Notes: generated from the sequence alone by a model not told the origin. A DNA stretch of 64,000 nucleotides from Petaurus breviceps papuanus (GCA_028583685.1 JAMXIF010001253.1:28716158-28780157), one strand, 5' to 3'. Positions 22,100-33,439 are shown, counted from the stretch's first letter. Numbers and translations: made by a program.

Positions 22100-22390
22100 C
22101 TCCATATTTCAATAGAAATTCCTTGAGGTCAGGGACTGAGTAACTTTTTTTTTTTTTGGAGGGAGGGAAGGCAGGGCAATTGGGGTTAAGTGACTTGCCT
22201 GAGGTCACACAGCTAGTAAGTGTTAAGTGTCTGAGGCCAGATTTGAACTCAGGTCCTCCTGACTTCAGGGCTGGTGCTCTATTCACTGTGCCACCTCGCT
22301 GCCCTGACTGATTAACTTTTGTATTGGTATTCCCAGTACCTAGTACAACACTGAGCAGAAAAAGGTCTCTTGCATTCTTTCATTCACTTA
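22100..22390 (+). repeat. L2 LINE 3' end split by a SINE
   Basis: 'aattccttgaggtcagggac' lies before and 'tattcccagtacctagtaca' after the SINE at 22149-22305. Confidence 0.75.
22149..22305 (-). repeat. WALLSI/WSINE-like SINE with target duplication
   Basis: Starts in a T-run (the A-tail on the minus strand), then 'ggcaattggggttaagtgac', and ends at the tRNA-like head 'gtgccacctcgctgccc'. The 15-mers gactgagtaactttt (22134-22148) and gactgattaactttt (22306-22320) are its target duplication with one difference. Confidence 0.9.
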
Positions 22391-22984
22391 TTCAGCATAG
22401 AGCATAAGAAGATTGAGTACAGAATAGCAGAAGAGGCTGAAAGGTACAGCGAGTTGAGAGGTAGTAGTGGAGGCCACTTGGCCTTGAACTTCCTTCCCTA
22501 TTATGATAAAATTGTTGTCTGGGTTTTCACAATGTTGGTGCTGGTCTGGGTTATTCCACTCCATCTGCCACAACAGACCAGGGCAAGAAACAAATGAGAA
22601 AGACACTGCACTCATAGATCAATCTAACATGGTTGATCTCAGTTGCATTAGCCAAGTTTGTTCCAAGTTCCTGTTTCCAGAGAAGCAATGTCACCCCCAC
22701 TGGGCAACCAAACAGCTGGTCTGCATGGATGGCACATGAGGAAACTGGGGAGGTAATAGCTGACATTTATAGCTGACATTTATGTTGTGTTTTGTCATCC
22801 TACTGCTCCCTTTGGCCTGCTCCCCTCTGGTTATGGTCATCATCAAAGGAAGTGGGACAGAAGAGGAGGGGGAGTGGCAGAGTTTGGGAAATCTCAGCTG
22901 GTGCTGAGAGGTAATGTCAATGAGAAAAGGGATAGGAACAGATAAATCACTCTGTGCTAGGCCAAGCATTTGGCCTATTCCCCC
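22391..22984. other. Unassigned intergenic sequence
   Basis: Contains a perfect 13-bp tandem pair (agctgacatttat) at about 22759-22784. The 128-codon minus ORF at 22691-23077 runs through this and a MIR and lacks domains. Confidence 0.45.
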
Positions 22985-23100
22985 TGAATAATAAAAAGAA
23001 TCACTGGCATTTGTATGGCACCTTAAGGTTTGCATAAGTGCACTTGAACCCTGAAGTAACCCAGTGGAAGCCCTCAAATAACAGCCATGTTACTGATTTT
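22985..23100 (-). repeat. MIR3-like SINE fragment, antisense
   Basis: 'tggcatttgtatggcacctt' then 'aaggtttgcataagtgca'. Confidence 0.65.
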
Positions 23101-23364
23101 ATCCATGATTCAGGGCTCAGTAGGCACTTCTGAAATAAAAAGTCTAAGTCAACTCCTTCCATTTCCTACTTACTCTCTCTTTTGCTGGGATAATCTGGTT
23201 TGTCCTTTACTGTACTCCCCAAGCTGTTCTCTCTAAGTGAAATCCTTATCTTCAAATCCAGTGGCATTTTCTCCATTCAAATTTTCTTTGACCATTCTGT
23301 AACATTTAACACTATTGACCTATTTTTTTTTCTTATTAAAATTGTCCTCTCCCTTAGTTCAGAA

Positions 23365-23520
23365 GCAACTAGGTGGTACAGTAGATAGAGTGCTAAATTT
23401 GGAGTTCAGGGCTAAGAACTGAGTTCAAATATGGCTTTATATGCTTATGAGCTATGTGACCCTGGGCAAGTCACTTAACCTCTTGTCTGCCTCAGTTTTC
23501 TCAAAGTGTAAAAAGTTTGG
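23365..23520 (+). repeat. MAR1/MIR-type SINE
   Basis: 'actaggtggtacagtagata', 'gagctatgtgaccctgggca' and 'tctgcctcagttttctca'. Confidence 0.85.
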
Positions 23521-23569
23521 CAGTGTAGGGAAGGAGAAAGATGAGATAGTAGGCACATGGGTTGGAGGC

Positions 23570-23825
23570 TCAAACCTTTTTTTATATGATTGGGGAGGAC
23601 TTTTCTAATCTCACCCCCACCCCACCCTCTACTGCTAATCTCTTCCTTCTAAGATTATCTTTTATTTATTCTGTATAGGCCTTGTATGTTATTTGCATAT
23701 TATCTTCCTCATTAGAGTATGAGCTCCTTGAGGAAAAGGACCATATTTTTCTTTTCTCTATATCCTTAATCCTTAGCACAGTGCCTGGCACATAGTAGGT
23801 GCTTAATAAATGCTTATTTCCTTCC
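23570..23825 (+). repeat. L2 LINE 3' end
   Basis: 'agagtatgagctccttgagg', 'tagcacagtgcctggcacat' and 'ggtgcttaataaatgcttat'. Confidence 0.85.
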
Positions 23826-24066
23826 TCTTTGCTCATTATTGATTGACTAACTGGACTAAACATATCTATAGACTAATAGGCAGGAGTATAGAAAGAGAGA
23901 TTGAAGACACATGAGAAAGAAGTGGTTGCCATTGGAGCAAAGTCTTGGAGGACGCAGGAGGGGGTGGGAACAAGGGCACAGTATAGAAGGATTAGTTTTA
24001 GGAAGGAACTGGGATACCTCTCCTTTGAGAAGGCTGGGCTTTGAAATTTTATAGAATTTGAATGAA

Positions 24067-24288
24067 GCAATGTCGACCTCAAATGAAAATGGGGGCCACT
24101 AAATTGTACATAAGGATTCCTGTGGCCACATCCTGACCTACAAAATCACATATTAATTTTAGCTATGTTTTATTTTATTTTTATTTGTTTTGTTAAATAT
24201 TTCCCAATTATATTTTAATCTGGTTCAGACTACATTCTGTATTGTGGGCTACATGTAGCCAGAGGGACACACACATTGGACACCTTTG
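24067..24288. mobile_element. hAT-like MITE
   Basis: Same family as 19588-19785: 'gacctcaaatgaaaatgggg' near the left end, 'tttaatctggttcagactac' inside and 'acacattggacacctttg' at the right end. Target duplication not clear here. Confidence 0.6.
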
Positions 24289-24309
24289 CTCCATAGCAGC
24301 TTTATTTTC

Positions 24310-24500
24310 CTTTTTTTTTTTTTCAAATTAGCTGAGAGTTTTTTAATTTATTAGTCTTTTCAAAAGATCAGTTTAGTTAGATCACTCCTCTTTTGTTTCT
24401 TAACTCAACTTTTGTTTTCAGTTTTGTTTATCTCTTCTTTGACTTTCAGAATTTCTGTTTACTCTGTTTAATTTCAGAGGTTTTTTGTTTTGTTTTGAAC
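24310..24500 (-). repeat. L1 LINE fragment, antisense
   Basis: 'tttaatttattagtcttttc' and 'aaaagatcagtttagttag' resemble antisense L1 ORF2; T-rich throughout. Confidence 0.55.
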
Positions 24501-25499
24501 CATGATAGGTGAATGGAAAAAGAACTAATGTTGATTCACCCTTCCAAACATCTTTCCTTTAACTGCTTCCTTTTTGATTTACTTGCTTTTCTGTTTTCTG
24601 ACAGTCTAGTCCTTGGGGCTGAACTTGTAATTTGGAAAAGATATGATTTTTATTCTGTGTAAAAGCTGTGGGTTTTGTAAGTAAGCCAGCAGCTCCCCCT
24701 CTCTCCCTTCTAGAAGCACCATTACAAATTGTCCAAGTGTCCCTGTCTTAAATATACCACCTCATTAAAAAGGGAGGCAAAAGCAATAATCTCAGAGGAA
24801 GTTCTCAGGGGTCCCCTCTGTAGAAGATGTCAGATTCCCAAAGAAAATGGAGTTTATGTCAAAAAAGTCCCCATTATAACAGACATTGACTGGCTTCTTC
24901 CCAGAGAAAGGTGCTTCCAAAAAGGAACAAGACTGGAACCTAGACTACTCTGTCATCTTTAGAAATGTCCCCCCTCCTTTCATATCAAACAGAGAGTTTC
25001 ATGAGAGGCCTCCCAGAACATCCATCACAGACTGAAAGGGACCTCAAGAACTTAGTCTTTTGTCAGTGAAGGCTCTGAATCATTCCAAACTAATAACTGT
25101 TTTTAATCTTTTAACTTGCCCCCTTATCCCCGATCCTAAACCCCTAGAGAATGACTTTCACTGTCCTTCCCAACACAGAAATTCCTCCCCAATCTTCTGG
25201 GGGAAAAAGTACATAAAAATTCATCATATTATTTTGCATGCAACAGACTTATTTGCATCCTATAGTCCAAAAGCCCTAACCTTCTGCCTGCCTTGTCCAA
25301 TGGGGCTTGGTGGCAAAGTTACATTTGGAATCAGTGGATGAAATATCCTACAGCACAGAAATGAACAAATACCCCTAAGCTATTCCTCAAGTTTCTATCA
25401 ACCAGGGAAGAATGAAGGAATAAAGTGAATTTCTCTTAGGAAAGAGGAATATCTTGCTGCCCTGCCTTGCCCTGGTCCTCAGACTTTCTCTTGTCTTTC
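24501..25499. other. Unassigned 1-kb sequence
   Basis: No repeat recognised. ORFs of 77 and 93 codons at 24729-24962 and 25060-25341 have no known domain and no supporting signals. Confidence 0.4.
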
Positions 25500-26060
25500 T
25501 CACCCTGGCCCCTCACATCCAATCAATTACCAAGACTCATTAAGTCTTTCTTCATGATCTCTCTTCTACCCATTTCATTCTTGAAATTCTGGTTGTCACC
25601 TCCCTCATCTACTCCATGCAAGTGTTACTGCTCTTAATTGATCCCACCTCCTCCAATCCCTCTCTTTTCAGTCTGCCCTCCTTGAATACTTGATGATGCT
25701 ATTGCCTTATTCAAAAACTTATAATGACTCCCCATTGGCTACAAGATCAAGGCTGAACTTTCAAGGCCATCAAAGATCTAAATCCCATATATTTTTCCAT
25801 CCTTATAAACTGCTAACTATTGCTCCTCTCCCTAACTCCCCCATCCCCTTCCACTTCAGCTGGACCAGTCTACTAGTCCTCCAGATGGGCCATGAAAATT
25901 CCTACTCCCGGGCCCCTACACAATACATTACTTTCACCTAGAATTTCTCTCTCTTCTCCATTCATTTTTCAAGGATCAAGTGAGAAGCAAAGGAGACAGT
26001 ATTTGTGAAGTGCTTAGCACAGTGCCTGGTACACAGTAGATGTCTAATAAATGTTTCTTC
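25500..26060 (+). repeat. L2 LINE ORF2 end and 3'UTR
   Basis: 'cttataatgactccccattg' and 'ggctacaagatcaaggctga' are the L2 ORF2 end; it closes with 'gtgcttagcacagtgcctgg' and 'gtctaataaatgtttctt'. Confidence 0.85.
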
Positions 26061-26149
26061 CCTTCTCTTCCCTTCTTCTCCTCCCCCTCCCCCCAGTCTT
26101 CTCCCATCACCCCAGCCCACAGGGAGCTTTTCTTCCCTTGAAGTCCCAG

Positions 26150-26400
26150 ATTGCTTGTTGACTACATTCCTCATCTACTACCATGTATTGTTAACTCTCT
26201 TTTTATGACCATATTCTTGCAGCTAGACTGTGGGCAACTGAAAAACAGGCCTGCACCCACCTGGTATCATACTTCTTTGTGTTCTGTACCTAACCTTTTA
26301 TATAAGGGGCTCAGCATGAAATGTTTGTTTATTGTTTGTTGATTGTAGTGCATATGCAGTAGGTGCTTAATAAATGTTTGTCAAGCTGAATTAAGTTGAA
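26150..26400 (+). repeat. L2 LINE 3' end
   Basis: A decayed 3'UTR that ends 'agtaggtgcttaataaatgt' with a GAATT-rich tail. Confidence 0.7.
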
Positions 26401-27605
26401 TTGAATTGAGTTCATCCGGAGGTCCTAATTAACACTCTAGTAAAGGAGACCCACCTTTCCCCAAGAAATTATCCTGGGCTGCAAGATGTAAGCCCAGGCC
26501 TGGCTTCCAGCTTCTGAGATAGCAATTGGAAACATATGGTGCTTTGGGAACGGTCATTTCTTTTTCCTTCTTGCTAAGAAGACCTTTAAAGCCCTACTAA
26601 ATATGTCAAGAAGCAGCAATGAAAATGTCAAGGAATTGTAATATTGCTTATTGCAAAAAAAAAAATCATGTTGACAAAGCCCTAAATTAAAAAGAAAAGA
26701 AAAAAAGCAAAACCACCAAGGGCTAATTTTAGATCTGGTTTTTTTCCCCCTTTTAGTCAAAATAAGAAAAAAATAAAAACACCACTGAAACCCTACTGTG
26801 CAAAACCTCTTAGTCATAGCTCCTAGGCAATTTTGGAAATTGTTTTTTTCTGTGGAAGTAATTCTAACTTTTAAGTGACTGTATCTCAAATGGCCCTGTT
26901 GAATCAGAAGGCAGAGACAGCCCAGTGGATTGGATTGGATGGTACCAGGTGGGACAGGACGGAGGAAAGATAGGGACAGGGAGTGCAGATCACAGTGATG
27001 AAGAAATTAGGGTTAGGTAATGGGAGGAGAGATTAGTTCTGACTTTCCCCTTGGACGATGTGTTTCTTCTTTCTCAAATCTCTCCAAGGTTACTGTTTTC
27101 CATGCTGCTAACTAAGAAGGTAAACGGCCATTCTGGGGCTGTCTCTAGCTCCCCCCTACTAGAATGCCTGGTCTTTGACATCAGAACCATTTTCAAAGCA
27201 ATCAGGGATGACTCAGAAAATGCAGCCGGAGACTTCACTTGGGAAATCATTCACAGGCTTAAATGAATTCTGAAAAATAAAGACTGTTCTTTTCTCAGTA
27301 CTAGGAGTAACAGCTTAATTCTCCATGGGCAGGGCTGGAATAAAAGGGGAGGAGAGTGAGAGGGTAATTGTTTATTACCTTTTTCTTCTCAGGAGAAATC
27401 TAATGCTATTCCAGCCCCCCAGGAGCCACTCTTCCCATAAGAACTGAGCCCCATCCCCACCTCCACCAGTTATGAAGCCTCTCAAAAAGGCTTCACCTTC
27501 AGAATTCTCTCCCTTTTAAAAACTGTTCTGTGTCCCTATTTGGGGAATACCAAAAGTGCTTTGGTGCTAGAGTAATAAAGACCCTCTAGAAGAATACGTA
27601 TATGA
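26401..27605. other. Unassigned 1.2-kb sequence
   Basis: AT-rich around 26520-26880 with an A11 run at 26655-26665, more balanced afterwards. The 111-codon minus ORF at 26554-26889 and the 71-codon plus ORF at 27051-27266 show no known domain. Confidence 0.4.
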
Positions 27606-27614
27606 ATATCTTTT

Positions 27615-27773
27615 TTTCTTTTTCTTTTTGGAGGACAATTGGGGTAATTTGCCCAAGGTCACAAGGCTAGTTTTTTTGTGTGTGTGTTAAGTGTCTGAGG
27701 CCAGATCTGAACTCAGGTCCTCCTGGCTCCAGGCCCAGCGCTCTATTCATTGCGCTACCTAGCCATCCCATGG
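27615..27773 (-). repeat. WALLSI/WSINE-like SINE with target duplication
   Basis: T-rich start, 'aaggtcacaaggctag', 'gaggccagatctgaactcag', and the head 'agcgctctattcattgcgct'. ATATCTTTT at 27606-27614 and 27774-27782 is the target duplication. Confidence 0.9.
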
Positions 27774-27879
27774 ATATCTTTTGAGAAACCTTTTTGTCAT
27801 TGCTGTCATTGTATGCCAAGCAGTGCACCCTGCTGAATCTTCATTGAGAATTAAACCACAACAAGACTTTCTTATAACC

Positions 27880-28115
27880 ATCATAACTCAGATGTCTACA
27901 GCACTGTAAGGGTTACAAAACCCTTCTCCCAGAAGAACCCTGTGAGCTGGATGGTACAAAAGATTTCAGGCCCATTTTATAGATGAGGAAACTAAGGCTC
28001 AGAGGAGTTTGCCTCTCTGATTTGCCCACAGTCACACAGTTAATAAGGGATAGATGAGGGGTTCAGAATAAGGTCCCATGGCTCTAAGTCCAAAGTTCTT
28101 TCTATTAAATCATGA
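27880..28115 (-). repeat. MIR-like SINE, antisense
   Basis: 'cccattttatagatgaggaa', 'aactaaggctcagaggag' and 'tgcccacagtcacacagtta'. Confidence 0.8.
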
Positions 28116-28134
28116 CACTTTACCATCTCCTATG

Positions 28135-28440
28135 CTATCTATCCTTAAAGACCCAGTTCAAATCCCTCTTCTTCCATGAAGGCTGACTTGACTACTTTAA
28201 CCTACAGTATGTTCTCCCTTCTCTGAACTTCCATAGCAATTATTATCTTTCTGTTTCTCATGTATCATATGCTCTCTGGTATTGTTAGTTTGTTTTTCAA
28301 ATGGGCATTTCTTGGCTTCCCAAAGGGATTTTAAGCTCCTTTGGGTCAGTGATCATGTCTTCTACATCAATGTATCCTTCCTGGCATCTAGCTGAATGCC
28401 CTGCCCAAAGTAGACTCTCAGTGCATAATTATAGGAAATA
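28135..28440 (+). repeat. L2 LINE 3' end
   Basis: 'aaagacccagttcaaatccc', 'cttccatgaaggctgacttg' and 'ttttaagctcctttgggtca'. Confidence 0.8.
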
Positions 28441-28639
28441 CATTAAAAAAAAAGGCTCCTTTGGCTGCTTTAGTCATTTGAGAGGACAACAAAAATAACT
28501 CCTCTCTTGGCAGCTCAAAGCTAACCCATTTCTTCTTCCGTGGCTACAGAATTATAACAGAGAGTGCATGAATGTATAGAATCATCATTGGTTTCGACAC
28601 CCTTCTCCTCCAAACTGAACAGGGCCATTTTATGGTAAT

Positions 28640-28810
28640 GTTCAGGCTGGAAGGGCTCTTAGAAAACACCAAATGGAACCCCTTCTTTGAGGAAACTCTG
28701 GCCAGAATGACTCACCCAAGGTCACCCAGCTACTCGTATAGCAAAGTTGGGATTTACACTTATCCTTTCTGATAGCTAATCCCATTCTCTTTCCATTACA
28801 CCAGACAGCA
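28640..28810 (-). repeat. MIR-like SINE, antisense
   Basis: 'ggctggaagggctcttagaa' and 'cacccaaggtcacccagcta'. Confidence 0.7.
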
Positions 28811-29234
28811 CTTTGACCCTCTGTGTCCTCTGAAAAGGCATGAAACTGGTGGTTTATAGTTTTAAGAAAAGGCCAGTCACACATCACTGGAAGAAGGAAA
28901 ACAACCTACACCATCCAAGTGAGAAAAGCTCTTGAGAATTGCTAGCCAAGAAAGTCCAGTCCAGTCTTAACCCTGGTGAATTTCTAACCAGGGCTTCTTC
29001 TCCATCTCCATAGCTGAACCATCACAGTGAAGGCCTTGAAGGGAATGGGGATGGGCCTCTTTTTATTTATCTCATTATATTCTTAGGAGCTGGTTTGTTT
29101 CTCTGTTATTTTCCTGTGCGGTGAAGGATAACCAGTGGTAAAGGGAAGAAAGAGTCAGATGAAGCCATCCTCATAATACTTGCCCTTACCGAATGCTACT
29201 TGGATAGAGTCAGTATGGCAAAGCTGAAAGTCAG
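28811..29234. other. Unassigned intergenic sequence
   Basis: Nothing recognised. Confidence 0.45.
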
Positions 29235-29640
29235 TTTGTCAATAAATACTTATTAGGCACTTACTATATGCCAGGCCCCTGGGGATTACTTGTTGTTCAG
29301 TAGTGTCCAACTCTAGATATTGGAGTGGTTTACCATTGCCTTCTCCAGCTCATTTTACAGATGAGGAAACTGAGGCAAACAGGGCTAAGCGACTTGCCCT
29401 GGGTCACACAGTTAGTAAGTGTCTGATGTCAAATTTGAACTCAGGTCTTCCTAATTCCAGACCCATTCTCCATCCAACTGTGCCACCGAGCTGGGGATTA
29501 CAAAGAAAGGCAAAAGAGAGTCCCTCCTCTTCAGGCCTCCTCCTCAAACTAAAAGGGGAGAAAACATGTGGAGCATGTGCAAACAAATCATAGACAGGAA
29601 CAAATGTAGATTACTCACTGGGGGCCCAGGCAAGGCTTCT
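29235..29640 (-). repeat. L2 LINE 3' end, antisense, split by a SINE
   Basis: 'cttattaggcacttactata' and 'tgccaggcccctggggatta' lie before, 'caaagaaaggcaaaagagag' and 'tccctcctcttcaggc' after, the insertion at 29290-29490. Confidence 0.75.
29290..29490 (-). repeat. MAR1-type SINE, antisense, with 11-bp target duplication
   Basis: Begins 'ttgttgttcagtagtgtcca' (the reversed RTE-like tail) and runs through 'gaggaaactgaggcaaacag' to the head 'ccaactgtgccaccgag'. CTGGGGATTAC is duplicated exactly at 29279-29289 and 29491-29501. Confidence 0.92.
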
Positions 29641-29654
29641 TGTGGAAGGTGGTA

Positions 29655-29985
29655 TTTAGCTGAGACTTGGAGTCGGAGGACCTCAGGTTGAATCCTGTCT
29701 CGGATACTTACTGGTTGTGTCACCTTAGATGATTCATTTAACTTGATTTTCTTTTATCTGTAAAATGATAGTGTTTGGATTAGATGATCTCTAAAGTTCC
29801 TTCCCACCATAACTCAGTACAGTACAGTGGAAAGAACATTGATAATAAGGTCAAAGAACCAGGATAAAACTCCTCCCTCTATTGTTGTGACCTTGGGCAA
29901 GTCACTTAACTTCCCTTAGGCCTCAATTTCTTCATCTGTCTAATATGGGAGTTGGACTTATTTGCTTCTGAGGTTCCTTCTACCT
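29655..29985 (+). repeat. Two MIR-like SINEs in tandem orientation
   Basis: The first runs 29655-29815 ('ggagtcggaggacctcaggt'). The second is 29816-29985 ('ttgtgaccttgggcaagtca', 'cctcaatttcttcatctgtc'). Confidence 0.75.
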
Positions 29986-30084
29986 CTACCAATAAGTCTC
30001 TATTCCTCTCCATTTTTTTCCACACTTCAAACCTTGAGGCAGAGTGCATTTTTAGCATTTGCCCAGTGGCTGTTTTTTTTTTTA

Positions 30085-30480
30085 ACTTACAAATATTTAT
30101 TTTATTTTTTCTTTTTTTAAAAATTAATTTATTTCTAGTTTTCAACATTCACTTCCTAAAGATTTTGAGATCTAAATTTTCTTCCTCTCCCTCCCTTCTC
30201 CTATCCCCAAGATGGCCTGCAATCTGATATAGGCTCTACATATACATTCATGGTAAATATATTTTCACATTAGTCATTTTGTAAAGAAGAATTAGCATCA
30301 ATGGGAGGAACCATGAGAAAGAAGAAACAAAACAACAAGAACAAAAAAAAGAGAGCAAATAGTATGATTCAATCTACTTTTAGACTATGAGTTCTTTTCC
30401 TGGATGTGGATAGCATTTTCCATCATGAGTCTTTTGGAGTCAATGGCTATTGGGATAGCTTTGGTGATTTCCTGTTGGGC
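30085..30480 (-). repeat. L1 LINE 3' end, antisense
   Basis: 'tagttttcaacattcacttc', 'gattttgagatctaaatttt', 'gatggcctgcaatctgatat' and 'ggatagcattttccatcatg' are the reversed marsupial L1 3'UTR. Confidence 0.85.
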
Positions 30481-30529
30481 TGAATTTGATCTTCGTCTCC
30501 ATCTTCTCCCTTTTGACCCCAACTAATGT

Positions 30530-30770
30530 TACTACTGACTTATATTTCTATAGTGTTTTACAATTTAAAGAACCGTCTTCTCTTAATGTAACTGTAAGGT
30601 ATATAGTTCAAAGATTATTGATCATTAAGCCAATAACTGAACTTAGTCTCATAGACATGAAGGTTATCCCCAAAGTCATACAGTTTGAAAGTGGCAGAGT
30701 CAGGTTCTGCATCCGTCTCCTGATTCTTGGTCTGGGTTTTTTAGCACTATACCATACTGCTCACAGTACG
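30530..30770 (-). repeat. MIR3-like SINE, antisense
   Basis: 'atttctatagtgttttacaa' and 'ccccaaagtcatacagtttg'. The 120-codon ORF at 30486-30848 spans it and is chance. Confidence 0.6.
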
Positions 30771-30899
30771 ATTATACTTGTCTTTGACAGCCCCACCCCT
30801 AAAAATTCTGCCCCAGAAATCCTTATCACCTGCTCCCCATTTCTATAGGCTACTCCTGTGGGAATTTGTTAGGCCTACTAATCAGAGATAGCTTCACCC

Positions 30900-31115
30900 C
30901 AAGTAGTGTGGGGGATAGAGTGATGGACCTCAAGTAAGGAAGACTCATCTTCCTGAGTTCAAATCTGACCTCAGACATTTATTAGCTGTGTGCCCCTGGG
31001 CAAGTCACTTAACCCTCTTTGCCTTAGATTCCTCATCTGCAAAATGAGTTGGAGAAGGAATTGGCAAACCACTCCATTTACCAAGAAAAACCTAAATGGG
31101 ATGTAATAGTAATTG
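30900..31115 (+). repeat. MAR1-type SINE
   Basis: 'aaggaagactcatcttcctg', 'ttattagctgtgtgcccctg' and 'gagttggagaaggaattggc'. Confidence 0.88.
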
Positions 31116-31391
31116 AATTTAAAGATCCCCCTGTATTGGCTTGGTTTTTGGTTTGATTGTATTAAAACCCAGAGCTTGTGAATCCCACTTGTGGGATGGA
31201 CTTGTTGACGTGAAAAGAGAGGGCTGAACTGGGAGGAGCTGGTGACATAAATTTAGAGAGACATGAGAAAAGAGAGAGGCAGAAGAACTTTTTGGAAGCA
31301 GCACCTTGGAGGCAGAGAGAGACTGAGAGGATTGCTGAGGGCCACTTTGGATTGCCCAGGACTTTTGAGAGCTGCCAAGGACTGAGGAGAC

Positions 31392-31748
31392 ATGGCTGTT
31401 ATGCTGGTACTTTGTCTGTTTGTTTTGATTTTGTTTTGCCATATTTGTCCACTGGTGAAGGACAGTGCTGTTGTTGCAGAGGTCTTGGAACCTTGCTGTT
31501 GGTTCAGAGCCCCTGAGACTGTTCTGCAGACAGAGAGTGAATTCTGTCCACTGGTGAAGGACAGTCCTGTTGTTGCAGAGGTTTTGGAACCTTGCTATTG
31601 GTTCAGAAGCCCTGAAGAAGGATTTTCTTGTTGTATGTTTACAGAAATCCTGGAAGAGGATTTTGCTAATGTTTTCAGGGGTCCTAGGACTGTTCTGCAG
31701 ACAGAGAATGAATTAATTGACTGGCAATGTATCTTGTGGTCTTGCTAA
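31392..31748 (+). CDS. Hypothetical 118-residue ORF with in-frame 33-residue repeat
   Basis: I recognise no family. The ATG sits in a favourable context (G at -3, G at +4). The protein starts with a strongly hydrophobic stretch (residues about 2-18, MAVMLVLCLFVLILF...) that looks like a signal peptide or membrane anchor. After it come two copies of a 33-residue unit beginning CPLVKDS and containing VVAEVLEPC.WFR, and a partial third with VLQTENE. The DNA period is 99 bp, so the duplication preserves the frame. Seven or more cysteines are spread over the repeats. It lies in a repeat-like unit, so it may be a chance frame in a transposable element; coding status is doubtful. Confidence 0.2.
   Translation: MAVMLVLCLFVLILFCHICPLVKDSAVVAEVLEPCCWFRAPETVLQTESEFCPLVKDSPVVAEVLEPCYWFRSPEEGFSCCMFTEILEEDFANVFRGPRTVLQTENELIDWQCILWSC
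31447..31617 (+). repeat. 99-bp tandem duplication
   Basis: Copy 1 at 31447-31545 and partial copy 2 from 31546 share 'gtccactggtgaaggacagt' and 'ttgttgcagaggt' with few changes. 'ttctgcagacagagag' reappears a third time near 31693. Confidence 0.9.
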
Positions 31749-31966
31749 GCTTTGTCTCCCCAGGAACAAAGATTGCTGAGAACTTGCTTCATGTCAAGAT
31801 GAAGAAAAGACCTCCATTTGGGTATTAAGTGCTGTGCTTAAGCTTGTTGTAACTCTGGGGTAGATTCAATTGTGATCCAAGGATGGGGAACTTTTGACTT
31901 TTCTGTGCTCTGTGATTAAACAAATGAATGTACTTTACTTATAATTGGAAACTAATCTCCATTTGA

Positions 31967-32084
31967 GAAGAGGGGCTTTGTGATGGACTAAATGAATGTA
32001 CAGCCTAGGGGTGGAGTAGTATTCAGAAGAGGGACTTTGTGATTGATTAAATGAGTGTAATATCCAGGGGTAGGGTAGTACTTG
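31967..32084 (+). repeat. 59-bp tandem duplication
   Basis: Copies at 31967-32025 and 32026-32084 share 'gaagaggg.ctttgtgat' and 'aggggt.g.gtagta'. A weaker third start, 'tgtgattaaacaaatgaatg', lies just upstream. Confidence 0.85.
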
Positions 32085-32290
32085 GAGATTATTGAATCAC
32101 ACTTAGTAAATGCTGTATTTTGAATTATGCTATATGTTGATTCTCTCTGTTCTTAATTTGTCACTGAATAAAATGGAGAGCACCTATGCTGGTATTTTGA
32201 ACCTTGGGAAGTTGCCTTTGCTTGGCATTACATGGGGTTAGAAGAGTCTGACTACTGAAACAAATCAACAACAGTCTCTTTGATCCGAAG

Positions 32291-33049
32291 CATCTTTTTC
32301 ACTCACACACAAGATGGGATCTCCAGACTAGAGCATGAGGGACTTGTTTTTAGTAGTAGCAGAAGCAACTTGAAGTCCTCCATGAATGATCTATATGCTA
32401 GGCCCTGACATGTTCACATCTCTCCTAAGACAGGAAGCAGATAGATGGTTGGACGCTGTTGGACTTGGCATCCTGGGTGTGAAAACCTCAACAGCTTTGC
32501 CTGTCTCCAAATGTGCAGAAAATGCCAGTCTATAGGCATAATGCCTCAATCATGACAAAGCCTTGCCCTACATTTGTTACATTAAGTATTCCAGGACCTT
32601 TTATTAAAAATGAGATGTATTTAGGAAGGGCACTAGAGCATGTGGAGGCTGTTGGCAAGGGAGGCAGCAAAACTCAGTGTCCACAGTGCCCAGCTTATTA
32701 AGGAAGTCTGGCTTCTGTTTTTTGTTGATCTCCATTTGCTCTTAATTCTGCCTTCTCCTCATAATTAGCTTTCAGTTATCTGCCTCTGGGTCAAGGAATC
32801 CCACCCAACAAACAATCACTGAATGCCTACTATGTGCAAATTGCTTCATAAGGAGCAAATTTGAATCCCCCCTGCAGCTTCTTCCTGCTCTCTGAGAGTT
32901 CTGGGTCCCCTTTTCCTTTGACTGTCAAGATAGTGTATCTTTGAGGAATGCAAATTTCAATATCATTCTAAACAAAATAAAATTAGGAAAGGAATTGTTT
33001 GCATGTGCAAATACAGATAAATTTTGAATAATCTTGTATTTGGGATTTA
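32291..33049. other. Mostly unassigned sequence
   Basis: A short antisense L2 3' end is visible near 32805-32860 ('tcactgaatgcctactatgt'). The rest is unassigned. Confidence 0.45.
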
Positions 33050-33255
33050 CACTATGATTGTATTGCATTTCTTGAGCACTTTCTACAAGTTTAAAAAAGT
33101 GAATTCCTGATGACAACAGTATGAGACAGGTAGTATAAGTATCATCTCATTTTCATAGGTGAGGAAACTGAGGCTTGGAGAGATAAAACACATTGCTGGG
33201 GATCTCATAGCTGCAGGGCATAGAACCGGGACCAGAACTCAGGGTTATCTGTATT
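33050..33255 (-). repeat. MIR-like SINE, antisense
   Basis: 'tcataggtgaggaaactgag' and 'gcttggagagataaaac' with 'ggatctcatagctgcag'. Confidence 0.75.
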
Positions 33256-33439
33256 GCTGCCCTTCTTCATTAGGCTGGTGAGCACAACACGTTTATCTAC
33301 CAAATCCTGGTTAATTTTAATTAATTTAATTAACTTTTAGATGAAATTTAACTTAAATTTACCAAGGGGAAGAATTGAGGCATACAAAGATAGAGACGCT
33401 TGTCCAGAGACACGAAGCAGAGCCGACCCTATCCTGTTA

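Larger units (their letters stand above)
31132..32290 (+). other. Unclassified 1.1-kb unit with tandem duplications and a 118-codon ORF
   Basis: Starts directly after a SINE. A TATA-like 'cataaattta' lies near 31246 and an AATAAA at 32167-32172, with the ORF 31392-31748 between. The unit starts TGTATTGG and could be a retroviral LTR or a non-autonomous retroelement of unknown kind, but I recognise no family, and no internal retroviral region adjoins it. Two separate tandem duplications lie inside it. If LTR-derived it should be read as a fossil. Confidence 0.4.

Noticed and set aside
22691-23077. 128-codon minus ORF
   Set aside because: Crosses a MIR3 fragment and unique sequence, with no domain or start-site support.
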